64,000 nt of DNA from SD8 sp035528475 (GTDB lineage: Archaea > Halobacteriota > Methanomicrobia > Methanomicrobiales > Methanospirillaceae), in assembly GCA_035528475.1 (NCBI GenBank), contig DATKYO010000114.1, forward strand, positions 8,233 to 72,232, written 5' to 3'. Positions 1 through 8,496 of this stretch are shown piece by piece; positions within the stretch are counted from its first letter, which is position 1, and the number at the start of each line of letters is the position of its first letter. The position numbers and the translations under genes were made by a program. Below the pieces are notes generated by a model that saw only the letters and a list, made by a program, of their open reading frames with translations, was not told the DNA's origin and did no database searches.

Positions 1-326
1 AGCTTATCCTGAATACAGACTGACCCCTCGACAAGCGCAACATCCATTTTCGGGATGTGACGTACATCGGCAAGGGTCAGACCATATACAAGATCAGCAT
101 ACTTGTCAAGGATTGTTAGCAATCCTCCATAGTTGTCTGCTAAGGACACAAGACAGCCAGTACACCCACTCATGTGTACATGACCGACTGTAATCTTGTC
201 TGCCACAGGCTTTTCCTCCTTTTTAGTAATTTCCGCCTTTTTCTCCACGTCAGCTTTCTCCGCAGGCTTTGCCTCCGGCTTCTTGCTGACGCTCTTCTTT
301 CCGAAGATTCTCGATAGCAGTCCCAT
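1..326 (-). CDS. frhG: Coenzyme F420 hydrogenase gamma subunit (N-terminal part)
   Basis: Small, electron-transferring subunit of the cytoplasmic F420-reducing [NiFe] hydrogenase, which passes electrons from H2 to coenzyme F420. The first ~108 codons are present and the gene runs off position 1. The motif MSGCTGCLVSLADN carries cysteines of the proximal [4Fe-4S] cluster. Two starts are possible. ATG at 326 gives MGLLSRIFGKK followed by a Lys/Glu/Ala-rich stretch and a 77-nt overlap with frhD. GTG at 206 has GGAGGA about 8 nt upstream and begins VADKITVGHVHMSGC, closer to the usual compact N-terminus. It is the third gene of frhA-frhD-frhG; frhB is expected just outside the window. Confidence 0.93.
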   Translation of the reverse strand, partial: MGLLSRIFGKKSVSKKPEAKPAEKADVEKKAEITKKEEKPVADKITVGHVHMSGCTGCLVSLADNYGGLLTILDKYADLVYGLTLADVRHIPKMDVALVEGSVCIQDK

Positions 327-798
327 AATCCACCCCTATCATGTCCAGTACCATACGTACTGTTCTAGGTATTGCGTTTTGAATCTCATCAGTGAGCCCT
401 ATATCAAATTCAGGGGCAGTAACGCGTTTTGGTTGGCATCCAATCACCGTAACCTCAATGTCATCTTTCAGTCGATGAAGCGGTTCGGTCAAATCCCATG
501 AATGTGCGTCCCGGTAACTCCCGGGAGGCAAATCCTCTACTCTGAATATCGCCAGTTCTCCTGGTTTGCCACCAAAGTCGGCAATGTCTATGATAATCAG
601 GCGTCTGGTGGTTTTCGGGTCAAGCAACGTAAAAATGAAATGCGGGCCTCCGAGGCCTGCATCCACCGCTTTAGTTGTGCTGGGAAGATTAAGCTTCTGC
701 AGCTCCTCCACAACAGCCGGGCCAAAACCATCATCTGCGAAGAGGGGATTTCCACACCCTGCGATCACGATTTCCGGATACAGCATCGTTACACTCAC
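250..798 (-). CDS. frhD: F420 hydrogenase maturation protease
   Basis: Endopeptidase of the HycI/HyaD family that removes the C-terminal tail of FrhA after Ni insertion; it is not a subunit of the mature enzyme. The N-terminal GCGNPLFADDGFGP (about residues 14-27) is the family signature, including the aspartates that help bind nickel. GTG start at 798 overlaps the frhA stop as GTGA, so translation is probably coupled. The last ~25 residues (after IENL) read like non-conserved sequence and overlap the possible frhG ATG start in another frame. Length 182 aa is slightly long for the family (usually about 150-170). Confidence 0.93.
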   Translation of the reverse strand: MSVTMLYPEIVIAGCGNPLFADDGFGPAVVEELQKLNLPSTTKAVDAGLGGPHFIFTLLDPKTTRRLIIIDIADFGGKPGELAIFRVEDLPPGSYRDAHSWDLTEPLHRLKDDIEVTVIGCQPKRVTAPEFDIGLTDEIQNAIPRTVRMVLDMIGVDYGTAIENLRKEERQQEAGGKACGES

Positions 799-2162
799 TG
801 AATGAGTTTCTGGGCAACTATCCTCTTGTCCTCATCGACCACGATCATATGGGTTGCACAGGAAACGCATGGGTCGTATCCTCTTACTACCATTTCCGCG
901 ACCTGCCAGGGAGCTCCTTCAAGTGCTCTGCTGCAGGTTGGGAAGTTCCAGGTAGTGGGCACGAGCATCTCGTACCAGAGTACCCTGCCATCCTTGACCT
1001 TGGTCAGGTGGACATCACATCCACGCGGGGCCTCGTTGGCGGCCCATCCTAATGAACCGTCACCCTGCGGGATGTAATCGGCAAGGACTTTTCCGGAGGG
1101 GTCGTACTCGTCAAGTGCGTTGATCATGGCATACAGGCAGTCTGTATATTCCAGTTGCCTGGCAATGTGCTGGCCCCAGGTACCTTTCTCATCAAAGTTT
1201 TTGAACTGGACAAGACGGGCTCTTGGACCGACTTCGACAGGGGCTCCGTCATACAGCGGCACACCAGTACAGGCCTCCATCTGCGGGTTGGCCTTGGTGC
1301 CAACCGGGGAGGTACCTCCAATCGGGTAGCTTGGGTCTGCAAGGCTTACTTCCACTTCCCCCATATACGAGTCCCATGGCCGGACATCAGTCCAGCGGGC
1401 AGGGTCCCAACCGGGGTTTTCATCCAGGTTGCTGCTGGAATAGACCGGATGGGAGGCCATGTATCCCTGGTTGTGATATCCAAGTGTATCTGGCAGCGGG
1501 ATCTGCTTTCCGCCTACATCCACCCAGTCACGCTTTTTCATGTTGCCGATAACGGCCAGCATGAACTCCATCTGTTCGTGGGCAAGGGTCAGGCCTTCTT
1601 TGGCCAGATCATACATCTTGTTGACTGCGCGCGGTTGGCAGGCTTTGTACATTCCACCGACCCTTGGGTTGCTGGGATGAATAGCTTCGCCACCAGCGAT
1701 CTCACCAATGGTCTGACCGATCTCACGGATCCTCTGGATACGCTTGGCTACACTCCTGACCGGCTCCTCTGGGGTGAACGGGTTGATCTTGGTATCAGTG
1801 CCCGGTATATAAAAATCAGGGAGAATCAGGATATTATGCAATGCAATACTGTGCAATCTGTTGGCACATTGGAGAATGATACGAAGGAGTTTGGCATCCT
1901 TGGGGATTTCACAGCGGATGGAGCCCTCCATGGACTCAATTCCGGCAAGTGTGTGGGCAATGGGACAGATACCACAAACGCGTGATGCGATCTTTGGAAC
2001 CTGATCCATTGTCTTGTTGATGGCGAGCTTCTCGACACCCCTTACTGGAGTGATAGAAAGCCAGTCACCCCGTTCAATGATGCCCGTATCGTCAACCTTC
2101 AACACGAGCTTAGAGTGTCCTTCATGCCTCGTGGTTGGGGAAATCTCTACAACTTTTGACAA
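795..2162 (-). CDS. frhA: Coenzyme F420 hydrogenase alpha (large, Ni-Fe) subunit
   Basis: Catalytic large subunit of the F420-reducing hydrogenase. 455 aa. The four Ni-Fe ligands are visible as RVCGIC (C63, C66) and DPCVSCATH (C432, C435); all are cysteines, with no in-frame UGA selenocysteine codon. A 17-residue peptide follows H438, the expected FrhD cleavage tail. First gene of the minus-strand frhADG(B) operon. A TATA-like element (2283-2292) and a dyad overlapping the predicted transcription start lie about 80-120 nt upstream, so a leader of roughly 100 nt is likely. Confidence 0.97.
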   Translation of the reverse strand: MSKVVEISPTTRHEGHSKLVLKVDDTGIIERGDWLSITPVRGVEKLAINKTMDQVPKIASRVCGICPIAHTLAGIESMEGSIRCEIPKDAKLLRIILQCANRLHSIALHNILILPDFYIPGTDTKINPFTPEEPVRSVAKRIQRIREIGQTIGEIAGGEAIHPSNPRVGGMYKACQPRAVNKMYDLAKEGLTLAHEQMEFMLAVIGNMKKRDWVDVGGKQIPLPDTLGYHNQGYMASHPVYSSSNLDENPGWDPARWTDVRPWDSYMGEVEVSLADPSYPIGGTSPVGTKANPQMEACTGVPLYDGAPVEVGPRARLVQFKNFDEKGTWGQHIARQLEYTDCLYAMINALDEYDPSGKVLADYIPQGDGSLGWAANEAPRGCDVHLTKVKDGRVLWYEMLVPTTWNFPTCSRALEGAPWQVAEMVVRGYDPCVSCATHMIVVDEDKRIVAQKLIQ

Positions 2163-2240
2163 TATTATCGCCTCATTTTATTGAGTTGTTCTTATCGCGA
2201 TACCGGTGTAAATCCACACAAATCTCTTCTTTTAAGATGA

Positions 2241-2292
2241 TTGACCGTACTAAGTACGTTCAAGATAGTCTAACAATCTCCTATTATATATC
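2241..2292 (-). promoter_or_regulatory. frh operon promoter with dyad-symmetric element
   Basis: On the minus strand GATATATAAT (2283-2292) is a good archaeal TATA box. About 25 bp downstream lies a dyad: CGTACT-A-AGTACG (2246-2258) flanked by TTGA/TCAA arms, giving a 23-bp inverted repeat (2241-2263) with one mismatched pair. It would overlap the transcription start, a position typical of repressor operators. The rest of the 343-nt gap (2163-2505) shows no gene. Confidence 0.5.
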
Positions 2293-2493
2293 TGCTTTGC
2301 AATTATTCCGGGAAAAATCGGCAGATAATACGATGGAGAGGAAAAAAGGCTGATTACGTTAACGATTAGGAAAAATCCTCATTTTCATTCGATCGGAACA
2401 TGTATATGTGAGGTGCGTAAGAGTCTGATCTCATTTTTCAGGAGATGTATTCAACAACATAAAATCCGTGGTACCCCGGATGCCAGAATTCAT

Positions 2494-2503
2494 CCAAAAA
2501 AAA
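2494..2503 (-). terminator. Poly-T terminator after mptA
   Basis: An A8 run on the plus strand (T8 on the minus strand) starts just after the mptA stop codon, the usual form of an archaeal oligo-T terminator. It separates mptA from the frh promoter downstream. Confidence 0.5.
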
Positions 2504-2505
2504 GT

Positions 2506-3420
2506 TTATTGATTCTCACCATTCAGTTCCACATAGAGCTCGGCCATTGTGGCCTTCCTCTCGGCATAGGCATCATGCTGGTGGATGCTCTCTTCATTGG
2601 TTTGTTTTATGGTAATAAAAGAATCACCAGGGAGATCCTGGAATTCTGCAAGGACTTTCTTGGCAACTTCCCTCACGCAGTCCTCAACAAACCGGGGATT
2701 CTTGTGGGCATTAAGGACTACATAAGACTCATCGCCTCTCTTCAGGAGTTCAAAGATCGAGGAGCTCATAGACTCCTTGAGTATCCTGATGATTTTTTCC
2801 AGTTTGACGTGCTGGTCGTCATCAATCTCAATGCATAAGAACCCCTTGCCCCGCTGGTTATGGGTGGCCATGGGTACTTCAGCAAGGAACGCCCCGATTT
2901 TATCATCCTCTATTTCCAGGTTTTTCAGAACATATACTGCCCGTTCCTTCATGATGTCCTGTGCACAGGGACAGGCAGTCATCCCTGTTACTTCAGCACC
3001 AATGCTTTTCCTGACAATAGGGTCCCGGAATGTCCGCCGGGCTACCGCCCGTGCATGGACCTTCACCACTTCATGACAACTGGTGTGGGAAACAGGAGTC
3101 TCCCGCTTTACCATATACTGGCTATTCATCAGCACCTCTGTCCGGTCCGCATATTCATGCCGGTCGAGGAGTTTTCTTGCCACTACGCTGCAGAGGTTTT
3201 CTATCTCATTTACCTCGCCGTCAATGGCCTGTTGAAGAACTTCGTCGATTACCTCAAAGTTTCTGGACAGGTTGGCCCCTTTCAGGCTCCCTGGAAGATC
3301 GACAAACACGTCAAAAGTGGAGATAAAAATAACAGGCCTTTTATCAGAGCGCGATACCTCTACCAGTTTCTTGACATTCTTAACCCCCACCCTTGTGAGG
3401 TTGATGCGCACATCAGGCAT
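2506..3420 (-). CDS. mptA: GTP cyclohydrolase MptA (type IV)
   Basis: Fe(II)-dependent GTP cyclohydrolase of the MptA/FolE2 group; it makes 7,8-dihydro-D-neopterin 2',3'-cyclic phosphate, the first step of the pterin part of tetrahydromethanopterin. 304 aa, the usual length. Family marks include SHTSCHEVVKVHARAV, TGMTACPCAQ and the C-terminal HAYAERKATMAELY. No clear Shine-Dalgarno precedes the ATG; a TATA-like GATATAATAAG lies at about 3460-3471 on the minus strand. Divergent from ilvC and upstream of the frh operon, so two genes for the C1 pathway lie side by side. Confidence 0.95.
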   Translation of the reverse strand: MPDVRINLTRVGVKNVKKLVEVSRSDKRPVIFISTFDVFVDLPGSLKGANLSRNFEVIDEVLQQAIDGEVNEIENLCSVVARKLLDRHEYADRTEVLMNSQYMVKRETPVSHTSCHEVVKVHARAVARRTFRDPIVRKSIGAEVTGMTACPCAQDIMKERAVYVLKNLEIEDDKIGAFLAEVPMATHNQRGKGFLCIEIDDDQHVKLEKIIRILKESMSSSIFELLKRGDESYVVLNAHKNPRFVEDCVREVAKKVLAEFQDLPGDSFITIKQTNEESIHQHDAYAERKATMAELYVELNGENQ

Positions 3421-3527
3421 CGTCGATTGAATATCCGGCAGTTCCTGTCCGCTTCTTGGACTTATTATATCGTGAATAACTCATCTCTCCCAAAATGGCG
3501 GTTGTTTTTAGGTGTCTGGTTTTAATC

Positions 3528-3550
3528 TTTTTATATAATATTTAATAGCT
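3528..3550 (+). promoter_or_regulatory. ilvC promoter
   Basis: TTTTTATATAATATTTAA is a strong TATA element 30-45 nt before the ilvC ATG (3578), predicting a very short leader. The divergent mptA promoter lies about 65 nt to the left. Confidence 0.55.
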
Positions 3551-3577
3551 CTGTTGTCGATATGTGATAGACGGATT

Positions 3578-4567
3578 ATGATAAAAAAATACTATGAATC
3601 TGATGCGGATCTGAGTGTTTTTCAGGGGAAGAAAATCGCAGTTATCGGTTATGGATCGCAGGGAAGAGGGCAGGCACTGAACCTGCGCGACAGTGGACTT
3701 GATGTGATTATCGGACTCAGGCCAGGAAAAAGCTGGTCTTCGGCCAGCGCTGACGGATTTAAGGTCTATCCCGTTTCAGAAGCTGCCAAGATGGCAGATA
3801 TTGTCCAGATTCTCCTCCCTGATGAGAATCAGGCGGCGGTCTACCGGAATGAGATCGTGCCGTATCTCTCGGAGAATATGTGCCTGATGTTTTCCCATGG
3901 GTTCAATATCCATTTTGGCCAGATTGTCCCACCCCCTCATATTGATGTAATCATGGTGGCCCCAAAGGGTCCCGGTCATATGGTCAGGAGGACGTATGAA
4001 GAAGGGAAAGGGGTTCCGGCTCTGATTGCGGTGCAACAGAACTACACGGGAAATGCTCACAAACTAGCATTAGGCTATGCCAAGGGTATTGGTGCCACCC
4101 GGGCCGTTGTCCTGGAGACGACATTTCGTGAAGAGACAGAGACCGACCTGTTCGGGGAACAGGCAGTGCTGTGTGGGGGAGTCACCTCACTCGTAAAAGC
4201 GGGCTTCGAGACCCTGGTGGATGCAGGATATGCTCCGGAAATGGCTTATCTGGAAGTGCTCCACGAGCTGAAACTGATCGTTGACCTGATATATGAAGGC
4301 GGCTTTACCAAGATGCGTGATTCAATCAGCAATACCGCCCAGTACGGAGACCTTACAAGGGGGCCCCGTGTGATTGGTTCCGAAGCATATATTGCCATGC
4401 AGGAAATCCTCCGGGAGATCCAGAGCGGAGAATTTGCCAGGGAGTGGATGCTTGAAAATATCGTCAACCGCCCGGTTTTCAATGCGCTCACCCGCGCTGA
4501 TGAAGACCACCTTATAGAAGAAGTGGGGCGGGAAGTCAGGGACCTGATGCCGCAGTTTAAAAAATAA
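3578..4567 (+). CDS. ilvC: Ketol-acid reductoisomerase
   Basis: NADPH- and Mg-dependent isomeroreductase converting 2-acetolactate or 2-aceto-2-hydroxybutyrate to the dihydroxy acids of valine, leucine and isoleucine synthesis. 329 aa, class I (short) form. The nucleotide motif is VIGYGSQGRGQALNLRDSG near the N-terminus; PKGPGHMVRRTYEEGKGVP and ETETDLFGEQAVLCGG are active-site blocks. The ATG at 3578 (MIKKYYESDADL) matches the usual start; an upstream TTG in frame is less likely. Transcribed alone; convergent with purL over a 27-nt AT-rich gap. Confidence 0.96.
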   Translation: MIKKYYESDADLSVFQGKKIAVIGYGSQGRGQALNLRDSGLDVIIGLRPGKSWSSASADGFKVYPVSEAAKMADIVQILLPDENQAAVYRNEIVPYLSENMCLMFSHGFNIHFGQIVPPPHIDVIMVAPKGPGHMVRRTYEEGKGVPALIAVQQNYTGNAHKLALGYAKGIGATRAVVLETTFREETETDLFGEQAVLCGGVTSLVKAGFETLVDAGYAPEMAYLEVLHELKLIVDLIYEGGFTKMRDSISNTAQYGDLTRGPRVIGSEAYIAMQEILREIQSGEFAREWMLENIVNRPVFNALTRADEDHLIEEVGREVRDLMPQFKK

Positions 4568-4594
4568 AAAATATTAATGTCTTTTTTCCCGCTC

Positions 4595-6670
4595 TCACAA
4601 AGCACGCATTGTCCTGGAAAACGATGAGAGGGCATTGTGTTTATCATCAGGGGTTATATTGAGCGTTTTGCTGCCATATCTGATATCGAACTCTTCGCCA
4701 ATGCAGCTCCCGATAATCCTGTAGTTCAGACCCTGGAGGTCACCTTCATCTCCGAAAGCCAACAGAAACCGTCCATAAGTCTCGGAAAAGAGTTGTTCCA
4801 GAACGGGCCCTTCGAGAGTAATCCCGGCACCGGTTTCAAGGGAGGCCAGAGCTGCAAGCAGACCCCCCTGGGAGAGATCGGTTACAGTAAGATCAGGGAA
4901 TTGTCTTACTCTCTCCGAAATGAGTGATACTATCTCATGATCTGCGAGGGGGGGTGATTCGCCTCCACATGAAGAAACCACATCAAGTATGGATCCTCCA
5001 AAATGGTTACCCGTCTTTCCCACAAGAGCCAGCCCAAATCCATCCTTTGGACCGACACCTTTCCGGAGTATTCCTTTCCCGATCATACCAATGGAAGGCG
5101 TGGGTTTGATCTGGGTGCCCATTTCATCACTCTCGTTGTAGAGAGAGACATTTCCTCCTACAACGGGTGTCTTAAGTTTTCTGGCCATATCCCCCATCCC
5201 GTATATTGCCTGCTCCAGTTGCCAGTATATATCAGGGTGAACGGGACTTGCAAAATTGAGGCAGTTCACGATGCATAACGGATCAGCGCCCACACATGCC
5301 AGATTGCTTGCATTTTCAACCAATGCATTTGCTGTTCCTGAATAGGGCGAGAGATATATATGCCGCGGGTTGCACCCGGAGGAAAGGGCCAGCGACTCGC
5401 CTTCAAGGCGGAGAACTGCTGCATCTTTTCCAAAGGTAAGTGTCCTGAGCTGGACATCGTGGTCATACTGTTCGGTCACCCAGGATTTCCATGCTACTTC
5501 AGGATGGGAAAGCACCTTCATGGCAAGTTCTTTCAAACTGTCATCAGGCTGTACAAATGGTTTCTCCTGCGAATATGGCTGTTTTTTCCAGGTACAGAGG
5601 GGAGCGTCCCCGCATAAAAAGTCGAGCGGAAGATCGCAGACGACACGATCATAAAATTTCACAACATATCGCGGTTCTGCAATTACCTCTCCAATATCAC
5701 TCCATTTAAGGTCATATTTCTCTGATATCTTCCCTATTGTCAGCACATCTTCCGGAGCAACCTCTACAAGCATTCTTTCCTGCGATTCCGCAAGCATGAT
5801 CTCCACCGGGTGCATATTGCCTTCACGCTGATGCACCCTGTCGGCATGGATAAGACCTCCGAACGTGCTACACATTTCGCTGGAGGCGCCTGCGAGTCCG
5901 GCCGCCCCAAGATCGCGGCATGATACAACTTTACCCGTTGCCGCCATCTCCAGAATGGCTTCAATGAGAAGTTTCTCTGTGAAAGGATCGCCGATCTGCA
6001 CACTGGGCCTGTCCTGCGCCTCTGAGTCCTCAGAGAGATCCCGTGATGCGAATGATGCCCCGCCTAGCCCGTCTCTGCCGGTGGAAGCACCGATCAGCAC
6101 CAGATGGTTTCCAGGTTTTTTGACCCTGGCGGTAATGAAGGAATCCGGGTGCACGATGCCCACACACACTACATTGACCAGAGGATTTCCATTGTATCCT
6201 TCGTCAAAGACAAGATCGCCCCCCACCACAGGTACCCCTATGCAATTGCCGTATCCCCCGATGCCGGCAACTACATGCTCAAAGAGATACCTGTTCTTTT
6301 CTCTCTCCAGTGGACCAAAGTAAAGCGGATCCATAAGAGCTATGGGTCGGGCGCCCATTGACAGGACATCCCTTACGATACCCCCCACTCCTGTTGCTGC
6401 GCCGTCATGCGGGTCCACGTAACTTGGATGGTTATGGCTCTCCATGCTTATTGCAAGGGCCAGAGTGTCATTGTACCTCACAATTGCCGAATCGTCTCCT
6501 GGTCCCAGGATCACACCCGGGCCGGTAGTGGGCAATGTTTTCAAAAGATTCTTTGTGGAACGATAACTGCAGTGCTCACTCCATAAATTTTCAAAACATG
6601 CCACTTCCACATCTGTAGGCTCCCTGTGGAGTGTTGTTCTGATCAGATTCAGGTCTTCGGCGGAAAGCAT
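4595..6670 (-). CDS. purL: Phosphoribosylformylglycinamidine synthase subunit PurL
   Basis: ATP-dependent FGAM synthase large subunit (fourth step of IMP synthesis). It is the small-type PurL of 691 aa, which works with separate PurS and PurQ; neither is in the window. Visible blocks: WSEHCSYRSTK near residue 30-40 (conserved His), GPGDDSAIV, ESHNHPSYVDPHDGAATGVGG, and DLSQGGLLAALASLE late in the protein. ATG at 6670. Transcribed alone, divergent from aIF2-beta over 93 nt with TATA-like sequence (6745-6757). Confidence 0.96.
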   Translation of the reverse strand: MLSAEDLNLIRTTLHREPTDVEVACFENLWSEHCSYRSTKNLLKTLPTTGPGVILGPGDDSAIVRYNDTLALAISMESHNHPSYVDPHDGAATGVGGIVRDVLSMGARPIALMDPLYFGPLEREKNRYLFEHVVAGIGGYGNCIGVPVVGGDLVFDEGYNGNPLVNVVCVGIVHPDSFITARVKKPGNHLVLIGASTGRDGLGGASFASRDLSEDSEAQDRPSVQIGDPFTEKLLIEAILEMAATGKVVSCRDLGAAGLAGASSEMCSTFGGLIHADRVHQREGNMHPVEIMLAESQERMLVEVAPEDVLTIGKISEKYDLKWSDIGEVIAEPRYVVKFYDRVVCDLPLDFLCGDAPLCTWKKQPYSQEKPFVQPDDSLKELAMKVLSHPEVAWKSWVTEQYDHDVQLRTLTFGKDAAVLRLEGESLALSSGCNPRHIYLSPYSGTANALVENASNLACVGADPLCIVNCLNFASPVHPDIYWQLEQAIYGMGDMARKLKTPVVGGNVSLYNESDEMGTQIKPTPSIGMIGKGILRKGVGPKDGFGLALVGKTGNHFGGSILDVVSSCGGESPPLADHEIVSLISERVRQFPDLTVTDLSQGGLLAALASLETGAGITLEGPVLEQLFSETYGRFLLAFGDEGDLQGLNYRIIGSCIGEEFDIRYGSKTLNITPDDKHNALSSFSRTMRAL

Positions 6671-6763
6671 GGGAAAATGTCTTTTTCCTGACCTAAAAAA
6701 GCATCTGGGAAGTTATGTGGGGTACCACCTTTTTACCACCCTGCACGTATATATATAGATCAT

Positions 6764-7375
6764 ATGGTGGACTCTTACGAAGCACTTCTAAAGAAGGCCT
6801 ACGAGCAGGTCACCGAACCTACCGAATCGACAGAGCGGTTCACGGTTCCTGAAGCCAGGACCTATATCGAAGGCAAGACCACAGTATTTGAAAACTTTGC
6901 TGAAATCGTCGATACGCTGCGAAGAGACAAGGATCACCTGATGAAGTTCCTTCTCGGCGAATTGGGGACTGCCGGCAAAATTGACGGAAGTAGAGCCATC
7001 TTCAATGGAAAATTCGAGAATTCTCTCATTAACAACCTTGTCAAGAATTATGTGGATGACTATGTCATCTGTTCCGAATGCGGAAAATCCGACACCCGGC
7101 TGGTAAAAGATGACCGTATTCTGCTCCTGCGATGTGATGCCTGTGGAGGCCACAGGCCGGTACGCAAGAGAAAAGCCAGAACAGAGCCCGTATCAAAAGA
7201 ACTCGCCGAGGGATCGATAATGGATGTCGACATCCAGTCCGTGAGCAGGCGGGGAGATGGTGTTGCACGCATTGGACGATATATCATGTATGTCAAGGGC
7301 GGCAAACCGGGGCAGAAAGTAAAAGTCAGGATAACCCGGATTTCGGGATCGATTGCATTTACCGAAAGAGTCTGA
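6764..7375 (+). CDS. Translation initiation factor aIF2 beta with C-terminal TRAM domain
   Basis: Beta subunit of archaeal initiation factor 2, the ternary-complex factor delivering initiator Met-tRNA. 203 aa: helical and alpha-beta core (about residues 1-100), a zinc ribbon CSECGKSDTR...CDACGGHRPV (about 105-130), then a TRAM domain (about 145-203, DIQSVSRRGDGVARIGRYIMYV) that binds RNA. The usual aIF2-beta is about 135-140 aa; the TRAM addition is known in methanogens and haloarchaea. ATG at 6764 follows closely on a TATA-like run. Confidence 0.95.
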   Translation: MVDSYEALLKKAYEQVTEPTESTERFTVPEARTYIEGKTTVFENFAEIVDTLRRDKDHLMKFLLGELGTAGKIDGSRAIFNGKFENSLINNLVKNYVDDYVICSECGKSDTRLVKDDRILLLRCDACGGHRPVRKRKARTEPVSKELAEGSIMDVDIQSVSRRGDGVARIGRYIMYVKGGKPGQKVKVRITRISGSIAFTERV

Positions 7376-7414
7376 AAATTAAGAAAAGAACAATAACTAT
7401 ATTCTTTTTTCCTC

Positions 7415-7690
7415 TCAGGAACGATTTTCTTCCAGATCCTCCAGAAGCTTCTCGCAGTACCCTGCCAGTCGCTGGCATGCCTCGGTAATAACTTTCAGGG
7501 GGTCTTTTTTCCCATTGGTGGTGACCAGAAGTTCCGGATCAGAAAACTGGAACTCAACGAGATATTTCGCCACATCTACATCAGGGTCTTTGAGAATCTC
7601 CTCAGTGAGAAGGTTCATGAAAGTGTGCCCCTCGCCCTGGATCACCAGTCTGACTTTGTCCTCCTCAAACTCGAGTACCTTAATATTCAT
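7415..7690 (-). CDS. rpoL: RNA polymerase subunit Rpo11 (RpoL)
   Basis: Small subunit that pairs with Rpo3 (RpoD) in the alpha-like assembly platform of archaeal RNA polymerase. Start set at ATG 7690 (MNIKVLEFEEDKVRLVIQGE), with AGGTGG just upstream; 91 aa, the family length. The block GEGHTFMNLLTEEILKDPDV is diagnostic. An upstream in-frame extension to 7771 is not supported. It lies 77 nt after the metallo-beta-lactamase gene, same strand. Confidence 0.93.
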   Translation of the reverse strand: MNIKVLEFEEDKVRLVIQGEGHTFMNLLTEEILKDPDVDVAKYLVEFQFSDPELLVTTNGKKDPLKVITEACQRLAGYCEKLLEDLEENRS

Positions 7691-7767
7691 CCACCTACGA
7701 ATGGTGGGTGAAAAATTATATAGATATGTATGCCTGCCATTGACCGTCTTCATAAAATGCCTGCCAG

Positions 7768-8496
7768 TCATTCTGTGTCAAAGCAGAATACTTCGCCGTC
7801 TCTTCCTGTATTCGGAAGATTCCAGGCGATATTGTGGCTCATATGCACGCATCTGAATTCCCCGGCTCTCAAATACCGGGCCATTTCACATGCCTCGCGG
7901 TAGTTCATATGTTTTGAGATATGGTACCGCGGGGGGACCAGGGCATCGATCAGAAGAAGATTGACATCTTTTAAGGCTTCAATGCTTCTGGGCGGAATAT
8001 CGGTCCTTGAATCCGAAGTATAGCCTATCCTTACATCCCCACAGGTGAGAACCACCCCGCATGTAAAGACATCAGGATGATTTACTTCGATGAGTGTGAC
8101 TTCCAATCCATGGAGATCAAAGGTTCGGTAAGGTTCAACCGCGTGTCCATGAAAAGAGAGGAATTTAAATATCTCTCCGCAATACGAGAGCACTTCCGGT
8201 GCGGCATAAACCTCTGGCAGCGCCTGCACCCTGTAAAATTCCCCAAAACCCATAAAGTGATCATAATGTCCATGAGTCCAGACTACTGAATCTATGGACG
8301 GGGAACCATTGAGAAGAAGCTGCTGCCGAAGGTCGGGGGAAGTGTCAATAAGGATATTTTTCCCCCGGTGCTCGATTAAAAGTGAAGTTCTCAGCCTCTG
8401 AACGTGATACTTCCGTGCAAATTCACACTGGGGGCAAGTGCACCCGATTTTGGGTGTTCCTATGGCATCACCCGTTCCGAGTAAAGTCAGTTTCAT
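7768..8496 (-). CDS. MBL-fold metal-dependent phosphodiesterase (PhnP-like)
   Basis: Metallo-beta-lactamase fold hydrolase, 242 aa. The di-metal motif THGHYDH gives H75, H77, D79 and H80. The N-terminal GCTCPQC (C19, C21, C24) resembles the extra zinc site of PhnP-type cyclic phosphodiesterases, and later histidines (VNHPD, TSDSR, VHMSHN) complete the metal set. The substrate is unknown; no phosphonate genes are nearby. ATG overlaps the stop of the upstream AAA ATPase gene (ATGA, 8493-8496), so the two are probably translated together. Confidence 0.85.
   Translation of the reverse strand: MKLTLLGTGDAIGTPKIGCTCPQCEFARKYHVQRLRTSLLIEHRGKNILIDTSPDLRQQLLLNGSPSIDSVVWTHGHYDHFMGFGEFYRVQALPEVYAAPEVLSYCGEIFKFLSFHGHAVEPYRTFDLHGLEVTLIEVNHPDVFTCGVVLTCGDVRIGYTSDSRTDIPPRSIEALKDVNLLLIDALVPPRYHISKHMNYREACEMARYLRAGEFRCVHMSHNIAWNLPNTGRDGEVFCFDTE

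Noticed and set aside
2413..2505. Possible plus-strand gene start between frhA and mptA
   Set aside because: The frame continues antisense through mptA and is a shadow of it.
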